Source: Sipunculus nudus (taxonomy: Eukaryota > Annelida > Sipuncula > Golfingiida > Sipunculidae). From it: a stretch of 64,000 bases of DNA. Every line of letters begins with the position of its first letter. The stretch's first letter is position 1. The notes beneath the pieces are model-generated. The model was not told where the DNA came from and ran no database searches. It saw only the letters and a program-made list of their open reading frames with translations. Positions 46,719 to 59,785 of this stretch are shown one piece after another. A program made the position numbers and the translations under genes. The stretch is taken from positions 64,534,417 through 64,598,416 of the forward strand of contig CM049319.1 of assembly GCA_026874595.1 (NCBI GenBank). Reading direction: 5' to 3'.

Positions 46719-47518
46719 TATAAATAAATAACAAATCATTTTCACACAATAAAGCCAATCAAAATTATTACAGCCTTCTAAATTGTGGATATTATTTAAA
46801 ACAAGTCATTGCATTCAGCTGTTAATTAGAATCTTTTGAGTACCAATCAGTTATATCTGGATTTTGACTCAAGTCTGTACTCGAGTCCACTTTTTCAAGG
46901 GCTCATACTCGAACTTAGATTCGAGGGTCTCATTCAATACAAATACCCCCAAAATGAAGTCAATCCAACTTAGTTTTACAGATGACTGATTTTTGCATAA
47001 AATTTAGGGATGCTAGCTCCTGCCATTTTTGAGATAGTATGAATTACCAACACTACTGCATACATATAATATATACATACAGGGAAAACAAAGCCTGCAT
47101 GATCTCCAATTCTGCTAAGGCAAGAAAAAAACGAACAAATGTTGTATTAGATCCTCATTTTATTACCACATCATTATTTTTTTATTTTAAGTTTATATTT
47201 CAATACATTTCCAATATATATATATATATATGAATATAAAAGTTGATTCATAATTCTAAATTGCATCATGAAAAATCTCAATCAGATAAAACCACATCAT
47301 GCATACAAATGTATATTTATATTTTATGACAAAAATATATCTTTTAAATTTGCAAAACAAAAATTTCACTATAAATAACACTTGATTCAGATTTCACAAT
47401 TTTAAATTGTGCCTGTATTTATCCATAATTTGTTTCAAATTTTTATAAAATTATGCATCCTGAAGGGTAAAATGATTTCTTTATTCTTAAAATCATTTAA
47501 AGAACACTGATTTCTTAA
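46719..47518. repeat. Helentron-like internal sequence left of the 47519 insertion
   Basis: 47080-47518 matches 36560-37020 in order (AAACAAAGCCTG-ATCTC, AAGTTTATATTTC-ATACATTT, GAATATAAAAGTTGATTCAT, CCACATCATGCATACAAATG, AAAAATATATCTTTTAAAT). It is therefore a partial copy of the core of the 36169 element, cut by the 47519 insertion. Confidence 0.6.
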
Positions 47519-49993
47519 AACAAGGGACCTATGGGTCACGTCGCTCTGCTGAATTTTGGAAAATATTAGTAACTGCAAAATATTTTTATTTCTTATGGTT
47601 TTTCCATGTATATTACCATTTGAAAAGCTAAGAGAAAATGGCCCAGCGTAAATGAAACTCTGTAAATTATAGAATAATGGACCTGAGCTAAAGCATATGG
47701 ACTGTGTAATAAATGTAACCTTTGGCCTGAAACCATTTAGTGATGCACGAAGGGAAAAAATGGGCCTACGGTAAGTGTCATATAAAAGTTCCATTTCATA
47801 AACAAATAATGTGTGAAGGTAATTAATTTTTCAAAAGTTAAATATATGGCCATATGAGTTAAAAATTAATCCCACAAAGTTTGACCAATATTCCTAATTT
47901 AAAAACTAGGTTTAACAGTGTTATTCACACCTGGGCCCCACCAACTTTAAGAGACATGAATGAAATGCTACAAAGTATTTATACCTCCTTAAATCTTGTC
48001 AGTTAGCACTTACATTAGGTCCTAATATTTACCATATTTGAATATTAGGATTAAATTCCTGAACATTTTTTTCTTTAAAAAAAAAATCAAAATTGTCCAA
48101 GTCTCAACAAAAAGAATTTTTTTAACATTAAAATTATAAGCTTTGTTTTGTATATAAGTCCTGTGTATCGAAGCGGTGGGTCAGGGAGGGGTCTCTGTTG
48201 TTACTGTTCATCGCTGAAAAATTGTGAAATTATAAGATTCATCTTGTTTAGAGTACAGGTCTGTTAACAGCAAGGGGTGGTGGGGGGGGGGGGGGGGAGA
48301 GAAAGGCTCCCCCAGGTATTTATGCTGGCAGCCTGATCAAGCTCAACAAGAGAGAGGGCTTGCCAGAGTGATCGGATTACATAACAGCCTGGGGAGCATA
48401 GAGAGTTGCATTGAATGACCTACAGTGACCTCAGTGGACTGCTTGACAATGCAAGGGAATACAACAAAACCCTCCAAACAAACTCAATAACTAGCCTAAT
48501 TTTGCAGCTTTTATTTTTCAAATTTAAGATTTTAACAGATTTTATCCTTATGTGTACATGCTGTGAAAATAACATCAACAGTACTTACAGGAAAAAATCG
48601 TGCCGTGGCCAAAGTTGGGCAAAATATAAGGTACTGATTTTATATTTATGCTAATAACTTAAAAAATTGCAAATTCAGATCTAATTTTCAAATACAATTG
48701 AATCTTGATTAAATGATGTTATATTCCTGATAAAAAGTCTCAGCCATTCTTATGTTAAGTGAGTAAATATATATCCTGAATTTTACAAAGTGCATTACGC
48801 TTGGCCTATAACTTCAACAAATTATGCAATACTGACCTAAATTTTGGTATGTACATAGGAAATGTATGGAAGAATATGAATATTTACAATTACATCTAAC
48901 ATTATGCCAATTTTTGGATTACCAGGTAAACAAAAGTAGGGTCATGATGCTAGAAAATACAAATACATTAAGTCTTCTAAAAAACTTCAATAGCTAGACT
49001 ATTTTTTAAGCTTATACTTTCAAATTCAAAATTCATCAGATTAAATCCATATGTAAACTGTCTGTGAAAATTAAATCAAATGTACTTATAAGAAAAAAAC
49101 GTGCCATGGTCAAATTTAGGCTAAATTTAAGGTACCAATTTTTTATTTTTGCTAATATTTTTAAAAATTTAACAGATTTTGATCTAATTTTGGGTATACA
49201 ATTTAATTTTGATTAATTAAAGATATATTACTGGAAAAATGTCCATAGCTTTAAAATGTTTTGTGTTAAGTGATCAAATATCTTTCCTGATTTTTTACAA
49301 AATGCATTATGTTTGAGCCCATAATTTTTTTAAATCATATAATACAGACCTAATTTCTGGCATGTACATGGGAACTATACAGAGGAATATTTATGGTAAA
49401 TATGAGGAAAAACAGGTGAGTGGTTTCGTAATTAGGCTGTCCTGAAATGTGAAAATAGGTTTTTAATAAAAAATCGAGGTTTTTCCTCAATTTCTTAAAG
49501 GAACAAAGTCGCAAAGACCCAGTTTTCAGCTTGGTAGGAGATCTTGGGAACATCTAACATTATGCCAACAACCTTGGGAGCATGACAGAGCTGCACTGAA
49601 TGACCAACAGTGACCACAGTGGACTGCTTGACATTGTAAGGGAATACAACAAGAGCCTCCAAAAAAATTCAATAACTAGCTGAATTTTGCAGCTTTTATT
49701 TTCAAATTTCAGATTTTAACAGATTAAATCCTTATTTGTACATGCTGTGAAAATTTGATCAACAGTACTTACAGGAAAAAAACGTGCCATGGTCAAAGTT
49801 GGGCAAAATTTAAGGTACCAATTTTTTATTTTTGTTAATATTTTTAAAAATTTAAAAGATTTTGATCTAATTATGGGTATACAATTTAATTTTGATTAAT
49901 TAAATTTATATTACTTGAAAAAAGTCCATAGCTTTAACATGTTTTGTGTTAAGTGATCAAATATCTTTCCTGATTTTTTTACAAAATGCATTA

Positions 49994-52900
49994 CTGTAGA
50001 TTCAGAAATATTAGTTGGGATTTTATTTTCGTGGTTTTCGTGGATCAAGATAATCCACGAATTCATGATTCCAACGATCAAACAAGGGACCTATGGGTCA
50101 CGGCGCTCAGCTGTTATATATGATTAAAAAATATGATTTAGGAATGAGGCATATGCTGGTTTGGTGTGGTAATAAATATAAGCTTTATTATGAGTTGTTG
50201 GTGTTTAGCTTATGTATGATTATGATATTATCTTTGGAGACAGGGAAGAGGATTGATTTCATTTATTTTATTAACAAATGGAGTACTATTGTCACACAGA
50301 TTTTGACTTGGCCATATAACTTATAAGCAGAACATATGATATAAGAGTTTAACTATTTATTAAAAAAAAATTACAAATATTGTCCCAAATATAATTTTTA
50401 TTAAAAATAATAAGAGAATCTTATGATTTTTTAAAATGAAATATAACTGAAATGATTATTAAAATAATATTAAAGAATATATTCATGAATGCATTCATGA
50501 ATACATTTTGAAAGTATTTGCACTGGTATTCATATACTTTCATTTTTACCTGAATTCCAATTCTTTATGCAAGACATTTTATAATGGAGTACATATTCAT
50601 ATTAGTATTTAAATACAATTGCAAAGTTTTCCCACCATTACTGGCATTTATTCAGTTTTCACCAAACAATTATGTTGAGAATCCAGAATATACAAAATTC
50701 ACACATTTAAATTATGATCAAAAGTACCTGGTTTTATGGCTTTTATTTATATTAAAAAAAAAATGTAATATATTCATTTTGGACTAATTTCACATCAATG
50801 TACACACTAGACACAGTAGGAATCTAGATTAATAATATCAACTGCATCTTTGTCTATCATTAATTTCCTTCATATGATCCCTAATGATTAGTAATGAATA
50901 ATATGATTTACTTTTTTATCATTAAAATTGAACTGAAAAATACCATAGGTGACTGCATGGTGTTATTTGGAGTACGTGACATTCTATCCATCGATACAAG
51001 ATTCTTTTATCATCAGTAACTGCAAGTTGATTTCCTGTTATTATAAACTAACAAATTCTTTTTTATTTTTCTTTAATTTGTTATTAAAAAACAATAAAAA
51101 TTTATTAATTTATTGTTAATTGTTATGTTGTTGGTTAAAACTACTAGATGAGTTGGGTTGGACACCTTGATCAACTGTGGCTGGCCATAAGCTGCCTACC
51201 TGCAACAGTGTATGGCTCGCCTCAAGCATGCATAATTTGCTGAAAGTTCAACAAGGTCAACATACAGGTGACTCAAGAGGGGCTGGAGAGAGTTAAGGTC
51301 TGACATGGTCTCATAAAAACATTAATAAAAGCTACAATTTTTGGCCAATTTCTTTCAGCTTTCTAAACTAAAAAGCTGAAATCCTTGTGTGCATGATATG
51401 AAAATTATATCTACCGTGCTCACAGGAAACAAATATGCCATGGTCAAAGTTGGGCAAAATTTAAGGTACTAATTTTATATTTATACTAATAACATATAAA
51501 ATTTGAAAAATTCAGGACTAATTTGGGGTATTCAATTGAATCTTGATTAAATAATGTTACATCCCTGGTAAAAAATCTCTAGCTTCAGCAATCCCCTTGT
51601 TAAGGGAGTAAATATATTTCTTGATTTTTTACATAGTGCATTATGTTTGGGCCCATAACTTAAAACAATTACGCAATACTGACATCATTTCTGGCATATG
51701 CATAGAGAATGTATAGAAAAATATGTAAATTATATATGATTAAAGTCACATCAGTGGTTTTGATATTTAGGCAGTCTTGAAGTGTAACAATGGGTTTTTA
51801 ATGGAAAAATGAAGTTTTTCATTAATATCTCGAAGGTATTAAGTCCTAGTGACCAAATTCTTGGCATGATAGGGAATTTTGGAGACATCTAATTGTATGC
51901 CAAATTTTAGGAACTGAGAGCTGAAGCTGGGGAGCTGAGCTCTTGCAAACTGCATAACACTAGCTTGATGTAAAAAATTTGTTACATGGTGCTTGAAAAC
52001 TTGAATAAAATCTACAGTTTTTGATCAACTGGTTTCAAATTTTTGGTGTTAACAGGAAAAATGCTAACAAAAACATGCTGAGAAAATTAAATCCACAGTA
52101 CTTACAGTAAAAAAACGTGCCATGGTCAAAGTTGGGCAAAATTTAAGGTACCAATTTTTTATTTTTGTTAATATTTTAAAAAATTTAAAAGATTTTGATC
52201 TAATTTTGGGTATACAATTTAATTTTGATAAATTAAAGATATATTACTGGAAAAAAAGTCCATAGCTTTAACAAGTTTTGTGTTAAGTGATCAAATATCT
52301 TTCCTGATTTTTTACAAAATGCATTATGTTTGGGCCCATAACTTTTTTAAATTATATAATACAGACATAATTTCTGGCATGTACATAGGAACTATATAGA
52401 AGAATATTTATGGTAAATATGAGGGAAAACAGATGAGTGGTTTTGATATAAGGCAGTCCTGAGGTGTGAAAATAGGTTTTTAATAAAAAATTGAGGTTTT
52501 TCCTTAATTTCTCAAAGGAACGAAGTCACAAAGACCCAGTTTTCGGCTCGGTAGGAGATCTTGGGGACATCTAACATTATGCTGAATTTTGGATTCCTAG
52601 GTCTTACGGTTTCAAAACGTGCCACATCTACGGACGGACGGACGGACGGACGGACGGACGGACAGACGGACGACGACGGACAATGGACCACGACTATAGC
52701 TCAGATGACTTATAGTCAGCTGAGCTAAAAATCACACGGTCAGAGGATATACGGTATCTCAACGGAAGCTGGTGGTCGACTTTATAGTTATAATTGTTAC
52801 CGCTGGCTGAATTTTCAATAAAGATACAAAAATTGTTTATTACTTTTTTATGATTGTTTTTGATACAATCATTAAATGCACTAAATTACTATAAAAATAC

Positions 52901-53937
52901 GGGATTTATAAATATTCTTTTGTCAATTAAATTATTTCCCCTAATATCGTACGATCATGGCCCCCTGAAATCTTTACAATAAAACAATATCAAAGTATAA
53001 TTTAAACTGAAAACGTATTTTCCTCTTATTAGCATTTCGGATAAAAAATTCAAGAACAATACCACATTTCTATCGAGCAAAGCGGTAGTTCTGACACGCC
53101 AAGAACGGTACACAAGTTCCGATGATCGTAACCATAGCTACCGAGGCACGGCTTTTTCGGAACCGGCCTTTTCAACCTTCTTTCAATAGATATTAAACGA
53201 GACTTACGCTACCTATTGGTCTAAAAGACAAGGGCCGTGTAAACTCATTTGCATTACCGCGATTACCGCGGGACGCGAAAGAGCACTTATTCCGAATAAG
53301 GCGGTACTTTTTCCGAATATTGCCGATAGTGGTACATATATATGTTAGCGTAAGTAAGCGCCACCGAATACTATTAGGCAAATTATTTCTTTATAATCTC
53401 CAAATATAGCTGACATGATGAATGACGAACGAACCGTGTCTCGTCTCACCGCCCCGTCAGGGATTTACAGGCGCCACATGTGACTAGCGCCTAGATAAAA
53501 AAAAGTTAAAAACCTTCATGTGGACGGTCCCGTTTATTTTTTTCCTCCGGTCAAGTGAGGATTTACGTTTTCTGTTAACGTGGTGTGATCGGGTGTTATA
53601 ACTGATAGCCGATGTATCGGGTGTTACAACTAACAGCCGATGTATCGCCCGGCACGTGTCGGTCACGGCTGATTAATTCTTTGTTAGGCTCGGGTCGGGC
53701 GGAGCATGTTTGTTCAACACTGACCTGATTGACCGCGGTACAGGCGCACCGTGCGATAAGCATCTGAGCCAAACCACCTGTGTACATCGGGCTCGTCTTC
53801 CTTGCGCACATGGAGGTATTAATAACCATAATTTTCTAAAGTTTTCTTTGTCTTTCCACGAATTCAAATACCCCACGATATGCGTTTTGTACAAAAACCA
53901 CGAAATTTTAAGCCCACGATATTATCTGAATCAACAG
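49994..53937. mobile_element. TA-flanked TIR transposon, itself split by a Helentron-like insertion
   Basis: Left CTGTAGATTCAGAAATATTA and right TATTATCTGAATCAACAG are inverted, with further inverted TTTTCGTGGTTTT blocks. Flanking TA lies at 49992-49993 and 53938-53939. Removing it restores the host repeat ACAAAATGCATTATGTTTGA, seen uninterrupted at about 49301. Net length without its own insertion is about 1.29 kb. The interior (52930-53900) is unusually CpG-rich and encodes nothing recognisable. Confidence 0.82.
50081..52731 (-). mobile_element. Helentron/pearl-like element, full-length copy 1 (2.65 kb)
   Basis: From AACAAGGGACCTATGGGTCA and CGGCGCTCAGCTGTTATATA to (ACGG)n at 52630-52665, GACTATAGCTCAGATGACTT and ATAGTCAGCTGAGCTAAAA. 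The body has a unique left part (50100-51120) and two core units (about 51150-51900, 51950-52730) with the GTGCCATGGTCAAAGTTGGG block at 51428 and 52117. It inserted into the TIR element. Nearly identical along its whole length to 60606-63231. Confidence 0.85.
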
Positions 53938-54960
53938 TATGTTTGAGCCCATAACTTTTTTAAATTATATAATACAGACCTTAGTTCTGGCATGTACATA
54001 GGAACTATATAGAGGAATGTTTATGGTAAATATGGTTTTGATATTAGGCGGTCCTAAAGTGTTAAAATAGGTTTTCAATAAAAAATTGAGGTTTTTCCTT
54101 AATTTCTCAAAGGAATGAAGTCGCAAAGACCCAGTTTTCAGCTTAATAGGAGATCTTTGGGACATTTAACATTATGCCAACAGCCTGGGGAGTATAGAGA
54201 GCTGCACTTAATGACCTACAGTGACCAAAGTGGACTGCTTGACAATGTAAAGGAATACAACAAGAGCCTCCAAAAAAATTCAATAACTAGCCTAATTTTG
54301 CAGCTTTTATTTTCAAATTTCATATTTTTAACAGATTAAATCCTTATGTGCACATGCTGTGAAAATTAAATCCACAGTACTTACAGGAAAAAAACATGCC
54401 GTGGCCTTAGTTGGGCAAAATTTAAGGTACCAATTTTTTATTTTTGCTAATATTTTATAAAATATAAAAGATTTTGATCTAATTTTGAGTGTACAATTTA
54501 ATTTTGATTAATTTAAGTTATATTACTGGAAAAAAATGTCCTTAGCTTTAACATGTTTTGTGTCAAATGATCAAATATCTTTCCTGATTTTTTACAAATG
54601 CATTAAGTTTGAGCCCATAACTTTTTTAAATTATAAAATACAGACCTAATTTCAGGCATGTACATAGGAACTATATAGAGGATTATTTATGGCAAATAAG
54701 AGGAAAAACAGATGAGTGGTTTGGATATAAGGCGTTCCTGAAGTGGGAAAAAAGGTTTTTAATAAAAAAATGAGGTTTTCCTTAATTTCTCAAAGAAACA
54801 AAGTCACAAAGACCCAGTTTTCGGCTTGGTAGGAGATCTAGGGGATATCTAACATTATGCAGAATTTTGGCTTCCTAGACGTGCCACATCTATAGACTGA
54901 CGGACGACGGACAATGGACCATGACTATAGCTTAGATGACTTATGGTAAGCTGAGCTAAA

Positions 54961-56234
54961 AATACCCAATGGTTACTGCATGATGTCATTTGAAATATAT
55001 TTTCAGCAATTAATGAAAGATCCATATAACATCAGTAATTGCAAGGTCCCTGTTACTCATTAACTATAAAAATCCTTTTCTATTTATTTTTCTTAAGTTG
55101 TTAATATAAACAAAAAATTTCTTTTTAAATTATTGTTTATTGTTATGTTTTTGTCCAAAACAATTAGGAGGGGGGTTGAACAGTTGGATCCAGCTGAAGC
55201 CACCCAAGAGCTGGCTGGCTGCAGTATATGCCTAGCATACATGACAGGTCAATATGGGGAGATATAGAGGGGCTGCAGTACAGCCTAGGTGTGACATGGT
55301 CTCATAAAAACTGTAATAAAAGCTATAGTTTTTGGTCAATTCCTTTCAAGTTTCAGAATTTAGAAGCTGAAATCCTTACTTGTGCATGATATGAAAATTA
55401 AATCAACAGTGCTTACAGGGAAAAAATGTGCCATGCCCGAAGTTTGGCAAAATTTAAGGTACTGATTTTATATTTATGCGAAAACTTATAAAATTTGAAA
55501 AATTCAGTTCTAATTTTCGATATACAATTGAAATTTGATTAAATGGAGTTATATCCCTGAAAAAAAGTCTCTAGCTTCAGCCATACTTATGTTAAGTGAT
55601 TAAATATATTTCCTGATTTTTTTATTAGGTGCATTATGTTGGGGGACATAACTTCAACAAATTATGCAATACTGACGTAATTTTTTTTGGTATGTTCATA
55701 GAAAAATGTATGGAAGAATATGCATATTTACTATGATCAATTCAGGTCAGTGGTTTTGATATTAGGCAGTCTTTATAGAGTAATAATGGTTTTTTATGGA
55801 AAATGTAGGTTTTTCCTTAATATCTCCTAAATTGCCTTCCTCCCATGACCAGTACCCATTCACTCCTTGGTCGAGAGAGCGCACCCTTGTGGTAAAGACT
55901 TTGCCTAGGAGTCTTAGCGCAGACTGAGGTCAGAACGGGACGCAAACCCACGACCCTGTGCATTATGCCACCACCCTCCACCTAACGATGTAAGGCAGTC
56001 CTGAAGTGTGATAATAGGTTTTTAATGAAAATTTGATGTTTTTCCTTATTTTCCCAAAGGAACAAAGTCGCAGTGACCTGGTTTTTGATTTGGTAGGAGA
56101 TCTTGGGGACATCTAACAGTATGCCAAATTTTGGATTTGTAGGTCTAATGGTGTCAAAAAGTGCCAGTCTAATGGACAGACAGACAGACAATGGACCACG
56201 GCTATAGCTCAGATGACTAACAGTCAGCTGAGCT
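54961..56234 (-). mobile_element. Right-hand part of another Helentron/pearl-like copy, with SINE insertion
   Basis: It starts inside the body of the family (CCCAATGGTTACTGCATG corresponds to about 50945 of copy 1), so the 47519-54960 element probably inserted into it. It carries one core unit (GTGCCATGCCCGAAGTTTGG at about 55428) and ends CTATAGCTCAGATGACTAAC plus AGTCAGCTGAGCTTAAAA near 56240. Confidence 0.65.
55827..55982 (-). mobile_element. tRNA-derived SINE
   Basis: On the - strand: GGTGGCATAATGCACAGGG (A-box area), B-box GTCGTGGGTTTGCGTCCC (+ strand 55938-55955), then AAGTCTTTACCACAAGGGTG, CTCTCTCGACCAAGGAGTG and AATGGGTACTGGTCATGGGA. Same tail as the 25955 copy. It interrupts a Helentron-like core unit; the phrase AGGCAGTC...GTTTTT resumes on the far side. 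Confidence 0.75.
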
Positions 56235-56238
56235 TAAA

Positions 56239-58046
56239 ATTAGGGACCCTAAGGTCTTGATGCTCAGTTGAAATTGTCTATAAGGATATCTTTTAAAAAT
56301 ATTTTTTTCAGAATGATGGTCCTGTGACCTTAATCAATAACCTTGCAAAAAATCTGAGAACTTATTATCCTTGAACTTGCAGCATTTAGATTATTGCAAA
56401 TGTTTCCATAACATGACATTACTATCCAAGATCTTCGTTCAAGTTGATTTTTGGACCAATCAATGCATCCCTTATTGAGAAATTAATGATTTTGTGTGAT
56501 TTTCACCATATATGGCAATATTCAAGGTGAAGGCCACTCATTGGAAAGGTCATGACCCCTATTCAAATAAACATTATCCTATAACCCATATCCATGTATA
56601 TGCATAATATGAAAGAAATTTGTCCATTAGTTTTTGACTTATAATGCTCACAGTACTGATAAATGGCAATGATGGGGTATTAAACGGCACAAAACAAGTA
56701 AAAGAATAACAGGTGGCGCCACCTGTTTCCGGTACATGACGATAATTTCCAAGATCTTCGCACATGTTGATTTTTGGACCAATGCATGCATCCCTTATTG
56801 AGATATTAATGATTTTGTGTAATTTTCACCATATATGGCAATATTCAAGGTCACGGCCACTCTAATAGGAAAGGTCATGACCCCAATTTTTATATATACA
56901 TCATCCCATAACCCATGTCTATGTATATGCATAATATGAAAGAAATCTGTCCATTAGTTTTTGACTTATAATGATCACAGGTTATAAATGTACTGTTAAG
57001 TGGCAATGATGGGGTATTAAACGGCACAAAAACAAGTAAAAGAATAACAGGTGGCGCCACCTGTTTCTGGTACATGACATTACTATCCAAGATCTTCGTT
57101 CAAGGTGATTTTTGGACCAATGCATGCATCCCTTATTGAGAAATTAATGGTTTTGTGTGATTTTCACCATATATGGCAATATTCAAGGTGAAGGCCACTC
57201 ATTGGAAAGGTCATGACACCTATTCAAATAAACATTATCCTATAACCCATATCCATGTATATGCATAATATGAAAGAAATTTGTCCATTAGTTTTTGACT
57301 TATAATGCTCACAGTACTGATAAATGGCAATGATGGGGTATTAAACGGCACAAAACAAGTAAAAGAATAACAGGTGGCGCCACCTGTTTCCGGTACATGA
57401 CGATAATTTCCAAGATCTTCGCACATGTTGATTTTTGGACCAATGCATGCATCCCTTATTGAGATATTAATGATTTTGTGTAATTTTCACCATATATGGC
57501 AATATTCAAGGTCACGGCCACTCTAATAGGAAAGGTCATGACCCCAATTTTTATATATACATCATCCCATAACCCATGTCTATGTATATGCATAATATGA
57601 AAGAAATCTGTCCATTAGTTTTTGACTTATAATGATCACAGGTTATAAATGTACTGTTAAGTGGCAATGATGGGGTATTAAACGGCACAAAAACAAGTAA
57701 AGAATAATAGATGGCGCCACCAGTTTCTGGAACATGACAACCCTATCCATGATCTTCGATCAACTTGATTTTGGGATCAATCCATGCAAGTTTTCTTGAG
57801 ATATTTAAGAATTTGTGTGATTTTCTCCAAAATTGAACCTATTCAAGGTCAAGGTCACTCTCCTAGTTGAGGTTATGACCTCATTTTAAATAGGCGTCGT
57901 CCTCTCACCCATATCTATACATATACCAAGTTTGGTAAAGATCTGTGAAATATTTTTTGAGTTATTATGTCCAAAAGAAATCTCTGCGGCGGCGGCGCGA
58001 CCATGCCTAAACCATAGTATCTCCAGACTATGTCTGGCGATACAAT
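56239..58046 (-). mobile_element. Complete type B Helentron-like element with 661-bp tandem duplication
   Basis: Left end ATTAGGGACCCTAAGGTC-TTGATGCTCAG is the usual GGGACC/GCTCAG terminus in diverged form. The right end is (CGG)n, GCGCGACCATGCCTAAACC, then ATCTCCAGACTATGTCTGGC and GATAC, a hairpin different from type A. The core consists of ~330-bp units (56419-57720); a pair of units is duplicated at 661-bp spacing with almost no differences. Each unit contains GGTGGCGCCACC. Confidence 0.7.
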
Positions 58047-58455
58047 TAAACTGGAGTTATCATCTTGAAACTAATTTGTGAACAGAAGGCCCCTATTTAC
58101 TTGACCTTGTGACCAAAAATTTATTTGTGCTCTCCCCATACTGGCAAGTCAGCTATACGTGCAAGATGGAAAGTTTGGGAAGAAAAGCTTGGTTTAAAAT
58201 TCACACATAATCTTTTTAAAGAAGTGAGTCTTGCGACCTTGACCTTTGTCCTCATGACCCTAAAATCGTTAGGGCTTGGTATTGGTCTGCCTATTCAGGT
58301 ACAATATGTATTGCAATACACTTAAAGTGATATCAAATACAAATTGATGATATGCTTCCTGTTTCTTTGTGTATTATTTTCTGATTAACAGCTATGTGAA
58401 TATTAGTGCTTAAACATACACACACACCCATATATATATATATATTTCTCCAGAG

Positions 58456-58534
<79 letters not shown>

Positions 58535-59107
58535 GTTTTGTTATAACAATTCCTCATTTTATGCTCCCTTGCTGGACAGGTCACATGATTTTGGCACCAT
58601 GTTGGTGTCACTATAACCTCAAAGCTGGGAATTGACTGCACTGTTCAGTTTTGGGTTGGTAGGCACTCATTTTAAAATGAATTCCAAATTTTTCATTTTA
58701 TAAATGGTTCCTTTTCCCATAACCTCTTATTCTGAGATGCCTGTTGGGTATTAAGATCTTGATCTTGTTTACAGTCCTTGCCCTCCCATCTATCACAAAA
58801 GCCCAGTCATTTTTATGATAGCAATTTACAGGGCAGACAAATGGGTTATATTTTTTGCCATATAAAAATACTTTTGTTTGTGTGCAACTTTGAATAAGAG
58901 TACCCTAAACACCTTCCTCATGTAATAAAATGTTTCATTTTATGGACCTTGAGAAACTGATGCACTACTTATAGGGTAACATAATGTAATATGAAGTGTA
59001 GGGCATGTCCTACTGTGATCATAGAGTGATTGATAAAACATGCTGTGCACATTTTTATGGTGACAGGGTCATTCCACGTTCCATTGGGCAAATTAGTGTA
59101 ACTGCTC
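58047..59107. other. Spacer with (TA)n microsatellite and a dispersed repeat
   Basis: 58140-58270 matches the block at 23998-24110. (TA)n with short interruptions lies at 58431-58526. No gene seen. Confidence 0.55.
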
Positions 59108-59115
59108 AGTTAAAA

Positions 59116-59785
59116 AAACAAGGGACCCATGGGTAACGGCGCTCAGCTGTTATATATGATAAAACAAGGCCTACAGGCCTAATGCGAACCTGTGCAAAGT
59201 TAAGGAGTATGAATGGAGGTTTATTTTTAAATTTTAATATTGATCCTCTTAAGTCATGCATATCTACCTTAGTCATTATGATTTCAGCAAAATGGACGTT
59301 TCCGACCTGCAAGTTTCAGACTAGGACATTTTAAAACCAGAATATGGGTAGTCGACAAGCGACTATGAGTATCCGCAGAAATCAGAGTGGGACGGGTGAA
59401 GTGAGGCATGGATTAAATGGCAAGGGGAATAGAGTGAGGTGTGTTGCATATTTAGCATAGATGTCTGCAGCTTAAACGTGAATGTAGGTGGCGCCACCTG
59501 TCATAAAATCGAGAAAATTGTCCAGGATGTATAAACCTGCAAAATTTCAGGTAGATAATTCAAACCACTGCTGAGATATGAGTGATTTTATCCCAAGGCA
59601 GATGAACAGATGGACGCTGTGCATAAGTGGTTGCAGGTGGCGCCACCAGTTTTGCCTATGATGAAGAGCTATGTAAGATCTATACACAAGCAAAATTTTG
59701 GCCCAATCAGTCAAACGGTTCCCGAGATATGATCTTGGATGTCTGAAGAGTAAACGTGAATGTAGGTGGCGCCACCTGTCATAAA
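59116..59785 (-). mobile_element. Left end and GGCGCC core units of another Helentron-like element
   Basis: AAAACAAGGGACCCATGGGT and CGGCGCTCAGCTGTTATATA at 59116-59155 is a terminus. 59470-59780 carries diverged units around AACGTGAATGTAGGTGGCGC at about 59476 and 59754 plus CAGGTGGCGCCACCAG at 59635, related to the 25010-26400 array. It is cut by the next element. Confidence 0.6.

Larger units (their letters stand above)
47519..54960 (-). mobile_element. Helentron/pearl-like element carrying nested insertions
   Basis: Starts AACAAGGGACCTATGGGTCA at 47519 and ends with a short ACGG remnant plus AGCTTAGATGACTTATGGTA and AGCTGAGCTAAAA at about 54960. The core is a tandem array of ~600-bp units (starts near 48390, 49566, 54178) with ATCGTGCCGTGGCCAAAGTT or AACGTGCCATGGTCAA blocks at about 48597, 49098, 49782 and 54396. 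It is split by the TIR element 49994-53937. Without that, it is about 3.5 kb. Confidence 0.7.

Noticed and set aside
56574-57426. Two identical 63-codon - frames as a duplicated small gene
   Set aside because: They are the same part of a 661-bp tandem duplication in a non-autonomous element, with no initiation context or domain.
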